Positions 16,824 to 27,082 are shown, numbered from the stretch's first letter. The stretch: 64,000 bases of DNA from Eubacterium plexicaudatum ASF492 (GCF_000364225.2 NZ_AQFT02000001.1:496001-560000), one strand, 5' to 3'. The notes: generated by a model not told the origin, from the letters alone. Numbers and translations: made by a program.

Positions 16824-18745
16824 TTGGAATGGTGTTTCGGCTGTGGGCAATGGGGCTCCGGGCCGGTCTGTTAATCGGTATTGTATTGGCGGTACGGGCT
16901 TGTCTGAAAAAGTATCCGAGGATTTACAGTTATTGCCTTTGGATTCCGGTTGGACTCAGACTTTTGTGCCCGATTTGGATTGAAAGTCCGTTTGGCCTGC
17001 TGCCGGATTTATCGGTAATCGGATATCAAAAAGAAGTGATATCGGAACAGGATAAAGCAAATGAAAGGATCCGGACAGGACAGATACCCGAAGACGCCGT
17101 AGGGACCACAGAGAGCAGCGTGGAAGGACTGGCACAAAAGCAATATCAGGATGAGCCGGTGAACGCACAGGGACAGACAGGCAGGAATATCGGAACTGCT
17201 GAAAAACAGGGATTATGGACACTGTTTACAGAGCTGGTAAAAGGTGAAGAACGATTTGTGAATGCGGATTTTTATAAGCCTGCCGTTGTTTTTTATCTGA
17301 TCGTTTCGATGGGTTTTATGGCATATTATCTGGCGCGGTATGTCCGGATCGGATATAAACTGCGTGCCGCGGTGTGGAAACAGGATAACATATGGCTGAA
17401 TGGGGAGATGCGATCGCCTTTTGTTATGGGTGTGATTGCGCCGAAGATCTATCTGCCGTACGGGTATTTTAATGATAACGGTTCGGGCGCTGCCAGTGAC
17501 GGGATTTGCAGATATGAAAGAAATTATATACTGGAACATGAGCAGACGCATATTCGTCATCATGATCCGCTGATTTGTATGGTGGGAATGTTATGTATCT
17601 GCCTGCACTGGTGGAATCCGCTTGTGTGGCTGGCAGTTTCCAAAATGCAGGAAGATATGGAGATGTTTTGTGATGAAACCGTTTTGGCGTCCGCATCATT
17701 ATGGGAACGAAAAGATTACGCAAATGCATTACTTTCCTATGCGGTAAAAGAAAGCGGCTTAGGTATCGGACCTGCGTTTGGAGAGTCCTATACGGAAAAA
17801 CGTATAAAAAATTTAATGTCCGGACGCAAGAAACACGGAAAGCTCAGCTTTGCTGCGGTGTTTGTGGTTGTATTATGTGCGGCAACACTTTTTATGATAC
17901 CGCAGAATACAGGCACCGGTCAGGCGAAGCGCCGGTCGGATTCCAAACCTGTACGGACGACTCCGTTTGCATATGTGGAATATACCGGATATCTGGATGC
18001 GTGCACACAATGGACCGGTCATACCGCATTTGTCGGACAGGACTATGACGGAGACGGACGGACCGACCGGGTTTTTCGCACATATGAGAAAGATTCGCAA
18101 TATTGTCGCTATCGGATTTTGTTTGGTAATAACACGGTGCTTGAATTTGAAAAAGACGTGTATATGGATGGAATGCCGACGGTAAAGGCTGTCGATCTTA
18201 ATGGTGACGGAGTAAACGAGATCATTTTGCTGCTGCAGTATGGAGCGAGTACGGATATGAGAACATTTGGAGATTTTGCCGTATTTGAAAAGACGGAGGG
18301 AGACGTTTATGTACAGGCGAAGCTGCCTTTTTTAGAAAGCGAACAGGGCTATTCGATGGTAATGCCGATACGTTATGAAAAGAAACGGGAACAGCTGCTT
18401 GCGGTTTCACCGGACGGGATGGATGATGATACAAAAGTTCCGAAAGGAGTTCCGATCAATGTACCGATCAGCGATTGGCTGTGGGTGGATGCACGGTATC
18501 AGGAGTTGTTTTCCGATGTCAGCGCCGGTTCTGTGGTCTGGGATATATTTCTGATTGAGGACGGACAGGAGGTGAAGCTGGCGTGTAAAGTACATTTGTT
18601 TGATAAATGGTCGGACTATGGACTGATTTTGGTACTAGGCTATGAGGAGGGGCGCTATGTAGTGGAAGAGGTCATGGCGGCACAGGATGAATTTTCCAAT
18701 ACGCTGCCTGATACAAGGCAGACGTGGAATCTGAGTGAGTATTGA
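16820..18745 (+). CDS. BlaR1-like M56 membrane metalloprotease with a non-PBP sensor
   Basis: A 641-residue membrane protease and presumed sensor for the BlaI-type repressor. Four membrane helices surround an M56 peptidase domain with the zinc motif HEQTHIRHHD (about residue 240) and EMFCDE downstream. BlaR1 and MecR1 end in a penicillin-binding sensor domain. Here the extracellular C-terminal 270 residues instead contain two calcium-loop-like repeats (DYDGDGRTD and DLNGDGVNE) as in FG-GAP/VCBS-like domains, and no SxxK motif is apparent. It therefore likely senses something other than direct acylation by beta-lactams. It is co-transcribed with the repressor. Confidence 0.85.
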   Translation: MIGMVFRLWAMGLRAGLLIGIVLAVRACLKKYPRIYSYCLWIPVGLRLLCPIWIESPFGLLPDLSVIGYQKEVISEQDKANERIRTGQIPEDAVGTTESSVEGLAQKQYQDEPVNAQGQTGRNIGTAEKQGLWTLFTELVKGEERFVNADFYKPAVVFYLIVSMGFMAYYLARYVRIGYKLRAAVWKQDNIWLNGEMRSPFVMGVIAPKIYLPYGYFNDNGSGAASDGICRYERNYILEHEQTHIRHHDPLICMVGMLCICLHWWNPLVWLAVSKMQEDMEMFCDETVLASASLWERKDYANALLSYAVKESGLGIGPAFGESYTEKRIKNLMSGRKKHGKLSFAAVFVVVLCAATLFMIPQNTGTGQAKRRSDSKPVRTTPFAYVEYTGYLDACTQWTGHTAFVGQDYDGDGRTDRVFRTYEKDSQYCRYRILFGNNTVLEFEKDVYMDGMPTVKAVDLNGDGVNEIILLLQYGASTDMRTFGDFAVFEKTEGDVYVQAKLPFLESEQGYSMVMPIRYEKKREQLLAVSPDGMDDDTKVPKGVPINVPISDWLWVDARYQELFSDVSAGSVVWDIFLIEDGQEVKLACKVHLFDKWSDYGLILVLGYEEGRYVVEEVMAAQDEFSNTLPDTRQTWNLSEY

Positions 18746-18850
18746 CGCTAGATGAAGACGGTAAGATAAAAGGCTGTGTAGGGAAGCTATTCCTTCACTG
18801 GTAAAAGAGCATTCGATTGTGTTTGAAGCAGCTGAAAAATTTGCGGTAAC
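18746..18850 (+). other. Short stretch with possible decayed coding tail
   Basis: Between blaR1 and the rpsU promoter, short frames read like the end of a protein (LDEDGKIKGCVGK in one frame, then EAIPSLVKEHSIVFEAAEKF in another). They may be the remnant of a gene, but no family is recognised and no start is present. Confidence 0.25.
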
Positions 18851-18853
18851 CTC

Positions 18854-18881
18854 TTGACGAATGGAAAAAATATGCTATAAT
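18854..18881 (+). promoter_or_regulatory. Predicted rpsU promoter
   Basis: TTGACG (18854-18859) and TATAAT (18876-18881) are separated by 16 bases, about 75 bases before the rpsU start. Confidence 0.65.
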
Positions 18882-18956
18882 AAATTCTAGTGCTAAAATA
18901 TAACCTAACAGTTGATATGCACAATACGCAACTGGAGGGAGGTTAGGTGTGAGAAT

Positions 18957-19132
18957 ATGTCAAATGTGATCGTAAAGAGAACGAGACTTTAGATTCCGCA
19001 TTACGCAGATTCAAAAGAAATTGCGCAAAAGCAGGAATTCAGCAGGAGATTCGTAAAAGAGAACATTATGAAAAACCAAGTGTTCGTCGTAAAAAGAAAT
19101 CCGAAGCTGCAAGAAAACGTAAATATAACTAA
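18957..19132 (+). CDS. rpsU: 30S ribosomal protein S21
   Basis: The small ribosomal protein S21, which sits on the 30S subunit platform and helps initiation. Read with one extra A at 18974-18976, the sequence encodes 58 residues: [19 protein letters not shown], then the basic stretch [19 protein letters not shown] and the usual lysine- and arginine-rich C-terminus. As given, the frame meets a stop after 11 codons. A functional S21 is expected in this organism, so the break is most likely a sequence error. AGGGAGGTT lies upstream, a good promoter precedes, and a strong terminator follows 14 bases after the stop, so rpsU is a single-gene unit. Confidence 0.9.
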
Positions 19133-19146
19133 CGGTACTGATTTAG

Positions 19147-19175
19147 AAAAGCTGTTGCATCTGCAACAGCTTTTT
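19147..19175 (+). terminator. Terminator of rpsU
   Basis: A 13-bp perfect stem (AAAAGCTGTTGCA against TGCAACAGCTTTT) with a two-base loop, ending in a T run. Confidence 0.9.
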
Positions 19176-19277
19176 CAAATTGTCAAGTAATTTTTATAAA
19201 CAGTTGACGGTAAAAAATGGCTGTGTTAATCTGGTAAAATAATCGGGTAAAAGCAAATCAGCAGGAGGATAAAGGAT

Positions 19278-20147
19278 ATGGATAACAGGATTTCAGGTAC
19301 AACAGGTTTACTTGCATTAATTGGTTCGCCCGTCGGTCATTCCGGCTCTCCGGCCATGTACAATTACAGCTTTCAAAAACTGGGGCTGGACTATGTATAT
19401 GTAGCGTTTGATGTTCCGCAGGAAAAGGTAGGACAGGCGATGGAAGCCATACGCACGTTTCACATGCGTGGCTGCAATGTAACTATGCCGGATAAGACGG
19501 AAGCAGTGCGGTATATGGACGAGCTGTCTGACGCGGCGCGTCTGATCGGTGCGGTTAATACCATTGTGAATGATGACGGCAGGCTGACCGGATATATAAC
19601 GGACGGAGAAGGATTTGTGAACAATTTGCGTGACCATGGCGTTGCAATTGCCGGAAAGAAGATCACGATCGCAGGCGGCGGCGGAGCGGCAACCGCGATT
19701 CAGGTACAGTGTGCACTAGATGGAGCCAGAGAGATTTCCATTTTTAACAGAAAAGACGATTTTTTTGCGCGCACATTGGAAACGGCGGAAAAAATCAGAA
19801 ATCGGAAACAAGACTGTATCGTGCATGTATACGATATTGCGGATGAAGCGAAAATGAAAGAAGAAATTCTTACGAGTGATATTTTTGCGAATGCAACGAT
19901 TTTAGGAATGAAGCCGCTGGAGCAGGAAAGTGTTGTAAAAGATGTTTCTGCGTTCCATCCGGGCCTTGTTGTCTGTGACGCCGTGTATAATCCGAAACAG
20001 ACAAAACTGCTTCGGGAAGCGTCTGAGGCAGGCTGTGTCTGCATTTCCGGAGAAGGAATGCTGCTCTGGCAGGGAGCGGCTGCGTTCCGGCTGTATACGG
20101 GCCGGGATATGCCGGTACAGGAAGTAAAAGAACGTTTTTTCCGGTAA
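19278..20147 (+). CDS. aroE: Shikimate dehydrogenase
   Basis: Reduces 3-dehydroshikimate to shikimate with NADPH in aromatic amino acid synthesis. The protein has 289 residues, as usual. The substrate-binding N-terminal domain shows IGSPVGHSGSPAMYN and the conserved lysine in NVTMPDKT. The nucleotide-binding domain starts with AGGGGAATAIQ, followed by IFNRKD. The C-terminal GEGMLLWQGAAAF carries the conserved glutamine. An AGCAGGAGG site precedes the ATG. A YdiB-type quinate/shikimate dehydrogenase is an alternative, but aroK and aroD nearby and aroF in the same window favour AroE. Confidence 0.9.
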   Translation: MDNRISGTTGLLALIGSPVGHSGSPAMYNYSFQKLGLDYVYVAFDVPQEKVGQAMEAIRTFHMRGCNVTMPDKTEAVRYMDELSDAARLIGAVNTIVNDDGRLTGYITDGEGFVNNLRDHGVAIAGKKITIAGGGGAATAIQVQCALDGAREISIFNRKDDFFARTLETAEKIRNRKQDCIVHVYDIADEAKMKEEILTSDIFANATILGMKPLEQESVVKDVSAFHPGLVVCDAVYNPKQTKLLREASEAGCVCISGEGMLLWQGAAAFRLYTGRDMPVQEVKERFFR

Positions 20148-20212
20148 AGGGCGCCTTTTAAGAATGATTTAATAAAAAAGAGTATGATAACAAAACAAAC
20201 AGGAGGATCAAT

Positions 20213-21110
20213 ATGAGTAAACTATCCCATCTGGATGAACTGGAAGCAGAAGCCATTTACATTATCCGTGAAGTGGCTGCAGAGTGTGAAAAACCAGTCA
20301 TGCTTTATTCCATCGGCAAAGACAGCTCTGTCATGCTGCATCTTGCAATGAAAGCATTTTATCCGGAAAAACCCCCGTTTCCGTTTCTGCATGTCAATAC
20401 GACATGGAAATTTAAGGAAATGATCACGTTTCGTGACCGAATGGCAGAAAAACTTGGAATTGAAATGCTTGAATATATTAATGAGGACGGCGTGGCAAGA
20501 GGCATCAATCCTTTTGATCACGGTGCGGCCTATACGGATATTATGAAAACGCAGGCGCTGAAACAGGCGCTGAATCAATATGGATTTACGGCAGCCTTTG
20601 GCGGAGGACGCCGCGATGAGGAGAAGTCCAGAGCCAAAGAGCGGATTTTTCTTTCCGTAATGAAAATCATGCGTGGGATCCGAAAAACCAGCGTCCGGAA
20701 ATGTGGAAACTGTTTAATACGATGATTCATTCGGGCGAAAGTATTCGTGTGTTTCCGATTTCCAACTGGACGGAAAAAGATATCTGGCAGTATATCCGGC
20801 AGGAAAAAATTGAAATTGTGCCGCTGTATTTTGCAAAGGAACGTCCGGTCGTTTATCGCGACGGCAATATTATTATGGTGGACGATGACCGCATGAAGCT
20901 GCGCGACGGAGAAAAAGTAGAGCATAAAAAGTACGGTTCCGTACGCTTGGCTGTTATCCGCTGACCGGAGGCTGTGAATCGGATGCGGATACGCTGGATG
21001 CGATTATTGAAGAAACGTTAAGCGCAGTAGAATCCGAACGAACTTCAAGGGTGATAGACCACGAAGCAGCCGGAAGCATGGAAAGAAGAAAGCGGGAGGG
21101 ATATTTCTAA
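20213..21110 (+). CDS. cysD: Sulfate adenylyltransferase subunit 2
   Basis: The catalytic ATP-pyrophosphatase subunit of ATP sulfurylase, which forms adenosine phosphosulfate with CysN. The PP-loop motif [14 protein letters not shown] lies at about residues 31-44, followed by [10 protein letters not shown] and [20 protein letters not shown]. Two single-base gaps break the frame: T5 at 20646-20650 and A5 at 20936-20940. Restoring both gives 299 residues ending at 21110, with the family segment [15 protein letters not shown] and the C-terminal ERRKREGYF. The stop abuts the cysN start with no gap. AGGAGG precedes the ATG. Confidence 0.9.
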
Positions 21111-22820
21111 ATGAAAGGATTATTAAAATTTATTACATGCGGAAGTGTCGATGACGGAAAATCCACGCTGATCGGCCATATTTTATACGATGCAAAGCTG
21201 ATCTATGCAGATCAGGAACGTGCGCTGGAGCTTGACAGCAAAGTGGGAAGCAGGGAAGGAGCGATTGACTATTCCCTGCTGCTGGACGGTCTGATGGCAG
21301 AGCGGGAGCAGGGAATTACGATTGACGTTGCGTATCGTTATTTTACGACAGACAACCGCAGTTTTATTGTGGCTGATACGCCGGGGCATGAAGAATATAC
21401 AAGAAATATGGCGGTCGGCGCTTCCTTTGCGGAGCTGGCAGTGATTTTGATTGACGCACAGGCAGGCGTGCTGGTGCAGACAAGACGTCATGCCAGAATC
21501 TGTGCATTAATGGGGATTAAATATTTTGTGTTTGCCGTGAACAAAATGGATCTGGCCGGCTATGATGAACAGCGGTTTCATGAAATTGAAGCGCAGATTC
21601 GGGAACTTACGGCAGAATTATCGTTGGAAAGTGTAAAATTGATTCCGGTGTCCGCGACGGAAGGAGATAATATTACGAAAAAAAGCGGAAACATGCCGTG
21701 GTATGATGGAGAAGATCTGCTGACTTATCTGGAAAATATTGACACAAGTGAAAAAACGATGGAAACGGGAGCGTATATGCCGGTGCAGCGGGTCTGCCGT
21801 CCGAACCATGAATTCAGAGGATTTCAGGGGCAGGTGGAAGCAGGAGTATTTGCAGTCGGTGATGCAATCGAAGCGCTGCCAGGGCATCAGAGAGCGCAGA
21901 TCAAATCCATTTTGATCGGCGACAGGAAAACAGATGAGGTCAGGAAAGGCCAGCCGGCGACAATTCAGCTGGATCGTGAGATTGACATTTCGCGCGGCAG
22001 CGTGTTGATTAAAGACGCACCGATTACGCTGTCTAATAAAATAACGGCGACGATTTTATGGATGGATGATGCCAGTCTGAATGCGGATCAGGATTATCTG
22101 GTGAAAATCGGTACAAAGCAGATACCGGCAATGGTCAGCAGCATTCATTATAAAATTGACGTGAATACCGGCAAACATCTGTCTGCCGTATCACTCCGCA
22201 AAAATGAGATTGCCGTCTGCGATATTGTACTTTCCGAAAACATTGCGGTGGACGAGTTCCGCAGTCATAAGACGATGGGCGAGCTGATTTTTATTGACCG
22301 TGTCAGCCACATGACTTCTGCATGTGGGGTGGTAGAAAGTACCAGAGGCAAAGGCGAGCGGGACAAGATGGCAACGTTCTGGTATGGCGAGCTTCAGGCG
22401 GGAGCAGGTATTTTCAAAGAATACTACCTGAATCTGTTTTTGGATACGATTACAAAGGAAAGTCCGCATAACGGCCGTTATACGGTTGGAGATACGGTTC
22501 CGGTACAGGGAAAAAGCTACCATTATCCGGCATATTTTGACATGATTATTTTACATCAGCATATGGCTGTCAGCATCCGGGACAGCAAAATCACAAAAGT
22601 CGTGTCGGTTGATGACTACAAATATGAAGGATATCCGATCGTAAACGGCAGAGGATGCGGTGTGCGTGTGGAAAGCCAGACAGAGGTGGAACAGTTTATC
22701 CGTGAATTTGATATGACTGCCAAAGGCGGTGAGGCAGAGTTTTATAATAAATGGCTGCAGTTTGAAAAATACAGAAGCATCGTATTTAAAGACAATTTCT
22801 GGGGCGATGCCGATCTTTAA
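21111..22820 (+). CDS. cysN: Sulfate adenylyltransferase subunit 1 (GTPase)
   Basis: The GTPase subunit of ATP sulfurylase that drives sulfate activation by CysD. The protein has 569 residues. GTP-binding motifs are GSVDDGKST (residues 11-19), DTPGHEEY and NKMD, followed by EF-Tu-like beta-barrel domains. No APS-kinase (CysC) domain is fused. The frame is intact. The start follows the cysD stop directly, so the two are translationally coupled. No APS reductase or sulfite reductase gene is in the window, so the use of APS cannot be judged here. Confidence 0.93.
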   Translation: MKGLLKFITCGSVDDGKSTLIGHILYDAKLIYADQERALELDSKVGSREGAIDYSLLLDGLMAEREQGITIDVAYRYFTTDNRSFIVADTPGHEEYTRNMAVGASFAELAVILIDAQAGVLVQTRRHARICALMGIKYFVFAVNKMDLAGYDEQRFHEIEAQIRELTAELSLESVKLIPVSATEGDNITKKSGNMPWYDGEDLLTYLENIDTSEKTMETGAYMPVQRVCRPNHEFRGFQGQVEAGVFAVGDAIEALPGHQRAQIKSILIGDRKTDEVRKGQPATIQLDREIDISRGSVLIKDAPITLSNKITATILWMDDASLNADQDYLVKIGTKQIPAMVSSIHYKIDVNTGKHLSAVSLRKNEIAVCDIVLSENIAVDEFRSHKTMGELIFIDRVSHMTSACGVVESTRGKGERDKMATFWYGELQAGAGIFKEYYLNLFLDTITKESPHNGRYTVGDTVPVQGKSYHYPAYFDMIILHQHMAVSIRDSKITKVVSVDDYKYEGYPIVNGRGCGVRVESQTEVEQFIREFDMTAKGGEAEFYNKWLQFEKYRSIVFKDNFWGDADL

Positions 22821-22925
22821 TCTTTTATAATTTTACAGGAACTTTACAATTGGATAACATGGATTTTACCAGGGTATAATAAAATACTGTCAGAACATAT
22901 GAGAACAGAAAAAAGGAGCAGATTT

Positions 22926-24621
22926 ATGAATGATATTTTGCAGATCCTATTCGGTTTACTCGGCGGCCTGGCAGTATTTATTTTGGCATGAATATGATGA
23001 GTGAATGCCTGCAGAAAGCCGCCGGTGAAAAAATGAAAAGTATACTGGCATTGCTTACGAAAAATCCGGTGATGGGCGTCCTGGCAGGCGCATTAACGAC
23101 AGCAGTGCTGCAAAGCAGCAGTGCGACGACGGTTATGGCAATCGGGTTTGTAAGCGCAGGGCTGATGAGCCTGCCGCAGTCGGTTTCGATTATACTTGGA
23201 GCAAATATCGGAACGACAATGACGGCGCAGATCATCGCGTTTAAAATCAGTGATTATATTTATCTGTTTATTTTTTCGGGTTTGCAGTGTCTTATTTTGC
23301 AAAATCGGAAAAAACAAAAAATATCGGGCAGACGGTATTTGCATTTGGTCTGCTGTTTTTAGGAATAGAGACGATGAGTACGGTTATGAAGCCGCTGGCC
23401 GGCAGTCCGTTTTTTTTGCATATGATTGAAAAAGTAGCGGGTATTCCGGTACTGGGTGTGCTGGTCGGCACGTTTATGACACTTGTGGTACAGAGCAGTT
23501 CCGCGACGATTGCGGTGCTGCAGAATTTTGCGGAGCAGCCGCTGGCAGATGGGGTTACAAGTATTCTCGGACTGGCGGGCGCGATACCGATTCTGCTCGG
23601 AGATAATTTAGGTACGACGATCACGGCGCTGTTAGCTTCCGTAGGACAGGCAAAAGATGCAAAGCGGACGGCTCTGGCGCACTGTATTTTTAATCTGTCA
23701 GGATGTCTGCTGTTTATATGGCTGATTCATCCTTTTGCGGCTGTTATACGCATGATTTCTCCGGCAGGACCGGAGGTGGAAGTGATTTCCAGACAGATTG
23801 CAAACGCCCACACGATGTTTAACCTCGTAATGACACTGATCTGGACGCCGTTTTTACCTTTTATGGTAAGAATTGTATCTGCACTTGTGCGGGAAGGCGT
23901 AAAACTGCCGCAGGCATTATCGGAGCCGATTTATCTGGACAGTAAACTGATCACGCAGCCCGCAGCGGCGCTTCGACTGGTGGAAAAAGAGATCATTCAT
24001 TGCGGTGAGTCTGCAGCCGGCCTGCTGCCGGAACTTTCAGGCATGGTAAAAAATGAAGATAAAAAAGCGCGCGGACAGCTGCTGGAACGTACGGATCAGG
24101 CGCGCAGACTGTATGAACAGGTTACGGAATATCTGGCGGAGCTGTTTTCGGCAGGCAGTATGAGCGAAGAACAGGCAAATGAAGCGGCAGGGCTGATGTA
24201 TCTTCTGGGAGACTTTGACCGTATTGTTTTTTTGTGCCAGGAAGTTCTGGAGCTTTTGGGGGATCAGGGAGAAAAGAAAAAGAAGAACGATGGATATTCC
24301 AGGGAAGCGCAAAAAGATCTGGAACAAAGTCTTGCATTAATCGGAAATATGTATGAAGAAGCGTTTCAGATGCTACTGACCGGTGACCGTGATAAAATTA
24401 AAAAAATCCGCAAGAAAAAAGAGAAAATGCTGGATATAAGCCTGCATATGCGCAAAGCACATATGGACCGGGTAGCAAAGGGAAAGTGCAGTGCGAAGCT
24501 TACGAAGCCGTTTTATAAGATTTTAAATGCATTGGACAGGCTGAGTAACAGCTGCGCCAACATCGCAGATCATGACATCGGATTTTTGACATCGGCTGCG
24601 GAATATGGTAATATTTTATAA
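22926..24621 (+). CDS. Na+/phosphate cotransporter with C-terminal PhoU-like domain
   Basis: A sodium-dependent phosphate transporter of the NptA/PhoU-linked family, about 565 residues. Two inverted membrane repeats carry the QSSSATTVM and QSSSATIAV motifs that form the substrate site. A PhoU-like four-helix domain fills the last 200 residues. Two T runs are each one base short (22981-22984 and 23271-23276). Restoring them joins MNDILQILFGLLGG to the rest and repairs the middle. An AAAAAGGAG site stands before the ATG at 22926. It follows cysN by about 105 bases containing a TATAAT-like box, so it probably has its own promoter. Confidence 0.87.
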
Positions 24622-24654
24622 AAATATATCATATGGAAAGGGGCCGATGTAAAG

Positions 24655-25203
24655 ATGGAGCAACAGACCGGACACGCTTGTTCTTCCAACATTTTTCTGA
24701 TTGGATTTATGGGAAGCGGCAAATCTTCTATTTCCGATTATCTGCGGGACCATTATGCGATGGAAAAAATAGAAATGGATCAGAGGATTGTGCAGAAAGA
24801 GGGCATGAGCATTTCTGAAATTTTTGATACACATGGAGAAGAGTATTTCAGAAATCTGGAGACACAGCTGTTGGTTGAACTGCAGCAGAAACAAAATATG
24901 GTAGTTTCCTGCGGCGGAGGGACGCCGATGCGGGAAACGAATGTGCGGCAGATGAAAAAAAATGGCAAAGTCGTATGGCTGACGGCCAGTCCGGAGACGA
25001 TTTATGAACGTGTAAAAGACAGTCACGATCGTCCGTTACTGGAGGGAAATAAAAATACGGATTTTATTGCAAAGCTGATGAGCCGGCGCAGACCGAAATA
25101 CGAAGCGGCAGCAGATTTTACAATACAAACGGATGGGAAATCGTGTGCCAAAATCTGTGAAGAGCTGATGCAAAAGCTGGTGGAATGGGAGAAGCAGTCA
25201 TGA
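24655..25203 (+). CDS. aroK: Shikimate kinase
   Basis: Phosphorylates shikimate at O-3 with ATP. It has 182 residues with Walker A GFMGSGKSS (about residues 18-26), the substrate-binding MDQRI and EYFRNLET segments, CGGGTP and the lid region DRPLLEG with the conserved arginine. The AMEKIEMDQ strand replaces the more usual DTD with EMD, a common variant. It overlaps aroD by four bases, giving a coupled pair for the shikimate pathway together with aroE upstream. Confidence 0.9.
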   Translation: MEQQTGHACSSNIFLIGFMGSGKSSISDYLRDHYAMEKIEMDQRIVQKEGMSISEIFDTHGEEYFRNLETQLLVELQQKQNMVVSCGGGTPMRETNVRQMKKNGKVVWLTASPETIYERVKDSHDRPLLEGNKNTDFIAKLMSRRRPKYEAAADFTIQTDGKSCAKICEELMQKLVEWEKQS

Positions 25204-25964
25204 ATACGGTAACGGTGAGAAACATTACGATTGGGGAAGGCATACCCAAAATATGTGTGCCTGTCGTCGGAAAAACGGAAGAAGAAATATTGCGGGCGGC
25301 AAGACAGCTGAAACAGCTTCCGGCAGATCTTGCGGAATGGCGTGTGGACTGGTATGAGCATGTGCACGACATACAAAATGTAACGCAGTTGTTTGCTCCG
25401 TTACGTGAGATTCTTGGAGAAACGCCGCTTTTATTTACGTTTCGTACAAAACAGGAGGGCGGGCAGACGGGTATGGAACCGGATACGTATGCTGCTCTGA
25501 ATCAGGCGGCAATACGGTCCGGTTATGTGGATTTGATTGATGTGGAGCTGTTTACCGGAGAGGCGATGGTAAAGCAGCTGATAAAAGCGGCGCATGCATC
25601 CGGTGTGAAAGTAGTGGCATCCGGTCATGATTTTGTAAAAACGCCGGCGAAGGAAGATATGATACAAAGGATGTGTGCGATGCAGTGTCTGGATGCGGAT
25701 ATTTTGAAGATTGCCGTAATGCCGCAGAGCAGGGCGGATGTGCTGACGCTTCTTACGGCAACGGAAGAGATGTACACGAAATATGCCGACCGCCCGATTG
25801 TTACAATGTCTATGGGTGGCGACGGGGTGGTCAGCCGGCTTTGCGGAGAATTAACCGGTTCTGCGGTTACGTTTGGAGCGGCAGGCCAGGCTTCCGCACC
25901 GGGGCAGATGCCGGCAGAAAAGCTGGCGCAGATCCTGGCGCACATACACGACAGTATGGGATAA
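25200..25964 (+). CDS. aroD: 3-dehydroquinate dehydratase, type I
   Basis: Dehydrates 3-dehydroquinate to 3-dehydroshikimate through a Schiff base. It has 254 residues and a type I TIM barrel. EWRVDWYEH near residue 47 carries the substrate-binding glutamate and arginine, VVASGHDF holds the catalytic histidine, and ILKIAVMP contains the Schiff-base lysine. GAAGQASAPGQ near the end is the conserved C-terminal loop. The start at 25200 overlaps the aroK stop (ATGA). Confidence 0.92.
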   Translation: MNTVTVRNITIGEGIPKICVPVVGKTEEEILRAARQLKQLPADLAEWRVDWYEHVHDIQNVTQLFAPLREILGETPLLFTFRTKQEGGQTGMEPDTYAALNQAAIRSGYVDLIDVELFTGEAMVKQLIKAAHASGVKVVASGHDFVKTPAKEDMIQRMCAMQCLDADILKIAVMPQSRADVLTLLTATEEMYTKYADRPIVTMSMGGDGVVSRLCGELTGSAVTFGAAGQASAPGQMPAEKLAQILAHIHDSMG

Positions 25965-26037
25965 TTTCAGACGGATATGCAGATGCATGTGAAAACAGAG
26001 ATATTTGGTTCTAAAACAGACCGATGCTCATATATAT

Positions 26038-26084
26038 AGTCATGGGACAACTTTCAGCAGAAGGTTCCATGGCTATTTTTTTAT
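26038..26084 (+). terminator. Terminator between aroD and spoIIIAA
   Basis: An imperfect stem pairs AGTCATGG...CAACTT with AAGGTT...CCATGGCT around the loop TCAGCAG, followed by a run of seven T. Confidence 0.75.
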
Positions 26085-26120
26085 AAAATTTTCAAATGTG
26101 CAGAGAGGAAGGAGCATTTT

Positions 26121-27082
26121 ATGAAGCATATTTTAAAAATATTTCCATTACATATCCGGGAGGAACTAAACAAAGTCTTTGAACAGCTGGAAGGCAGGGA
26201 ACAGCTGGAAGAGATTCGTGTACGTGTCAGTCAGCCGATTATGTTTCTGACCGATCAGGGAGAATACTTTTTCAGTACGAAGGGAGGCGGACTGACAAAA
26301 AATACACAGAAAGCGTATGCGGTAACGTCGCATGATATCAGTGATATGATCGTATTTATCAGCCGTTATTCGCTGTTTGCATTCGAAGAAGAGATTCGAA
26401 ACGGTTTTATTACACTGGAGGGAGGCCATCGGGTAGGTCTGAGCGGACAGGCAGTATTTCAGGAAGGATGGATGCATACGATTCGAAATATTTCCTATCT
26501 GAATATTCGGGTCAATCATGAAAAAAAGGAGTGTGCCAGGCGTCTGATTTCTTATTTGTATCGCCAGCCGTCGCAAAAACAGTCCGGTATTTATAATACA
26601 ATGCTGATCTCACCGCCGGGAAGGGGAAAGACGACGCTGCTGCGGGATTTTATCCGCCTGCTTTCCAACGGGTCCGATGAGCATAGCGGGCTGAAAGTAA
26701 GCGTTGTGGATGAACGTTCGGAAATCGCGGGCTGTTACCGCGGCGTTCCGCAAAATGACGTAGGCATTCGTACCGATGTACTCGATGGCTGCCCGAAATC
26801 CAGCGGAATGATGATGCTGATTCGTACCATGTCGCCGCAGGTTGTGGCGGTAGATGAGCTTGGCTCCAGGGAAGATGTGGAAGCGGTTGCTTACGCGGTT
26901 CACTGTGGCTGCAGCATTCTTGGCTCCGTTCATGCAAAAGATCTGGAAGAAGTCAGGAAAAAGCCGGTGCTGCGGGAGTTTTTGGAGCAGAATTATTTTG
27001 AACGTTATCTCGTTATAGACAAAAAGAAACAGGTGAACGCAGTTACCACATGTATGATGCAAAGCAGGCGCTGCTATGTTAA
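26121..27082 (+). CDS. spoIIIAA: Stage III sporulation protein AA (ATPase)
   Basis: The secretion-type ATPase of the SpoIIIA-SpoIIQ channel between mother cell and forespore. About 320 residues, with Walker A ISPPGRGKTTLL (about residues 160-171), VDERSEIAGC and the Walker B-like VVAVDELGS. The frame breaks at A5 27021-27025; one extra A gives DKKETGERSYHMYDAKQALLC and a stop at 27080-27082, overlapping the spoIIIAB start by seven bases as expected for this operon. An AGGAAGGAG site precedes the ATG. Expression is presumably under sigma-E, but I cannot point to a clear sigma-E promoter. Confidence 0.93.

Noticed and set aside
17213..18434. Several minus-strand frames across blaR1
   Set aside because: Antisense to a well-supported M56 protease gene; no independent signals.
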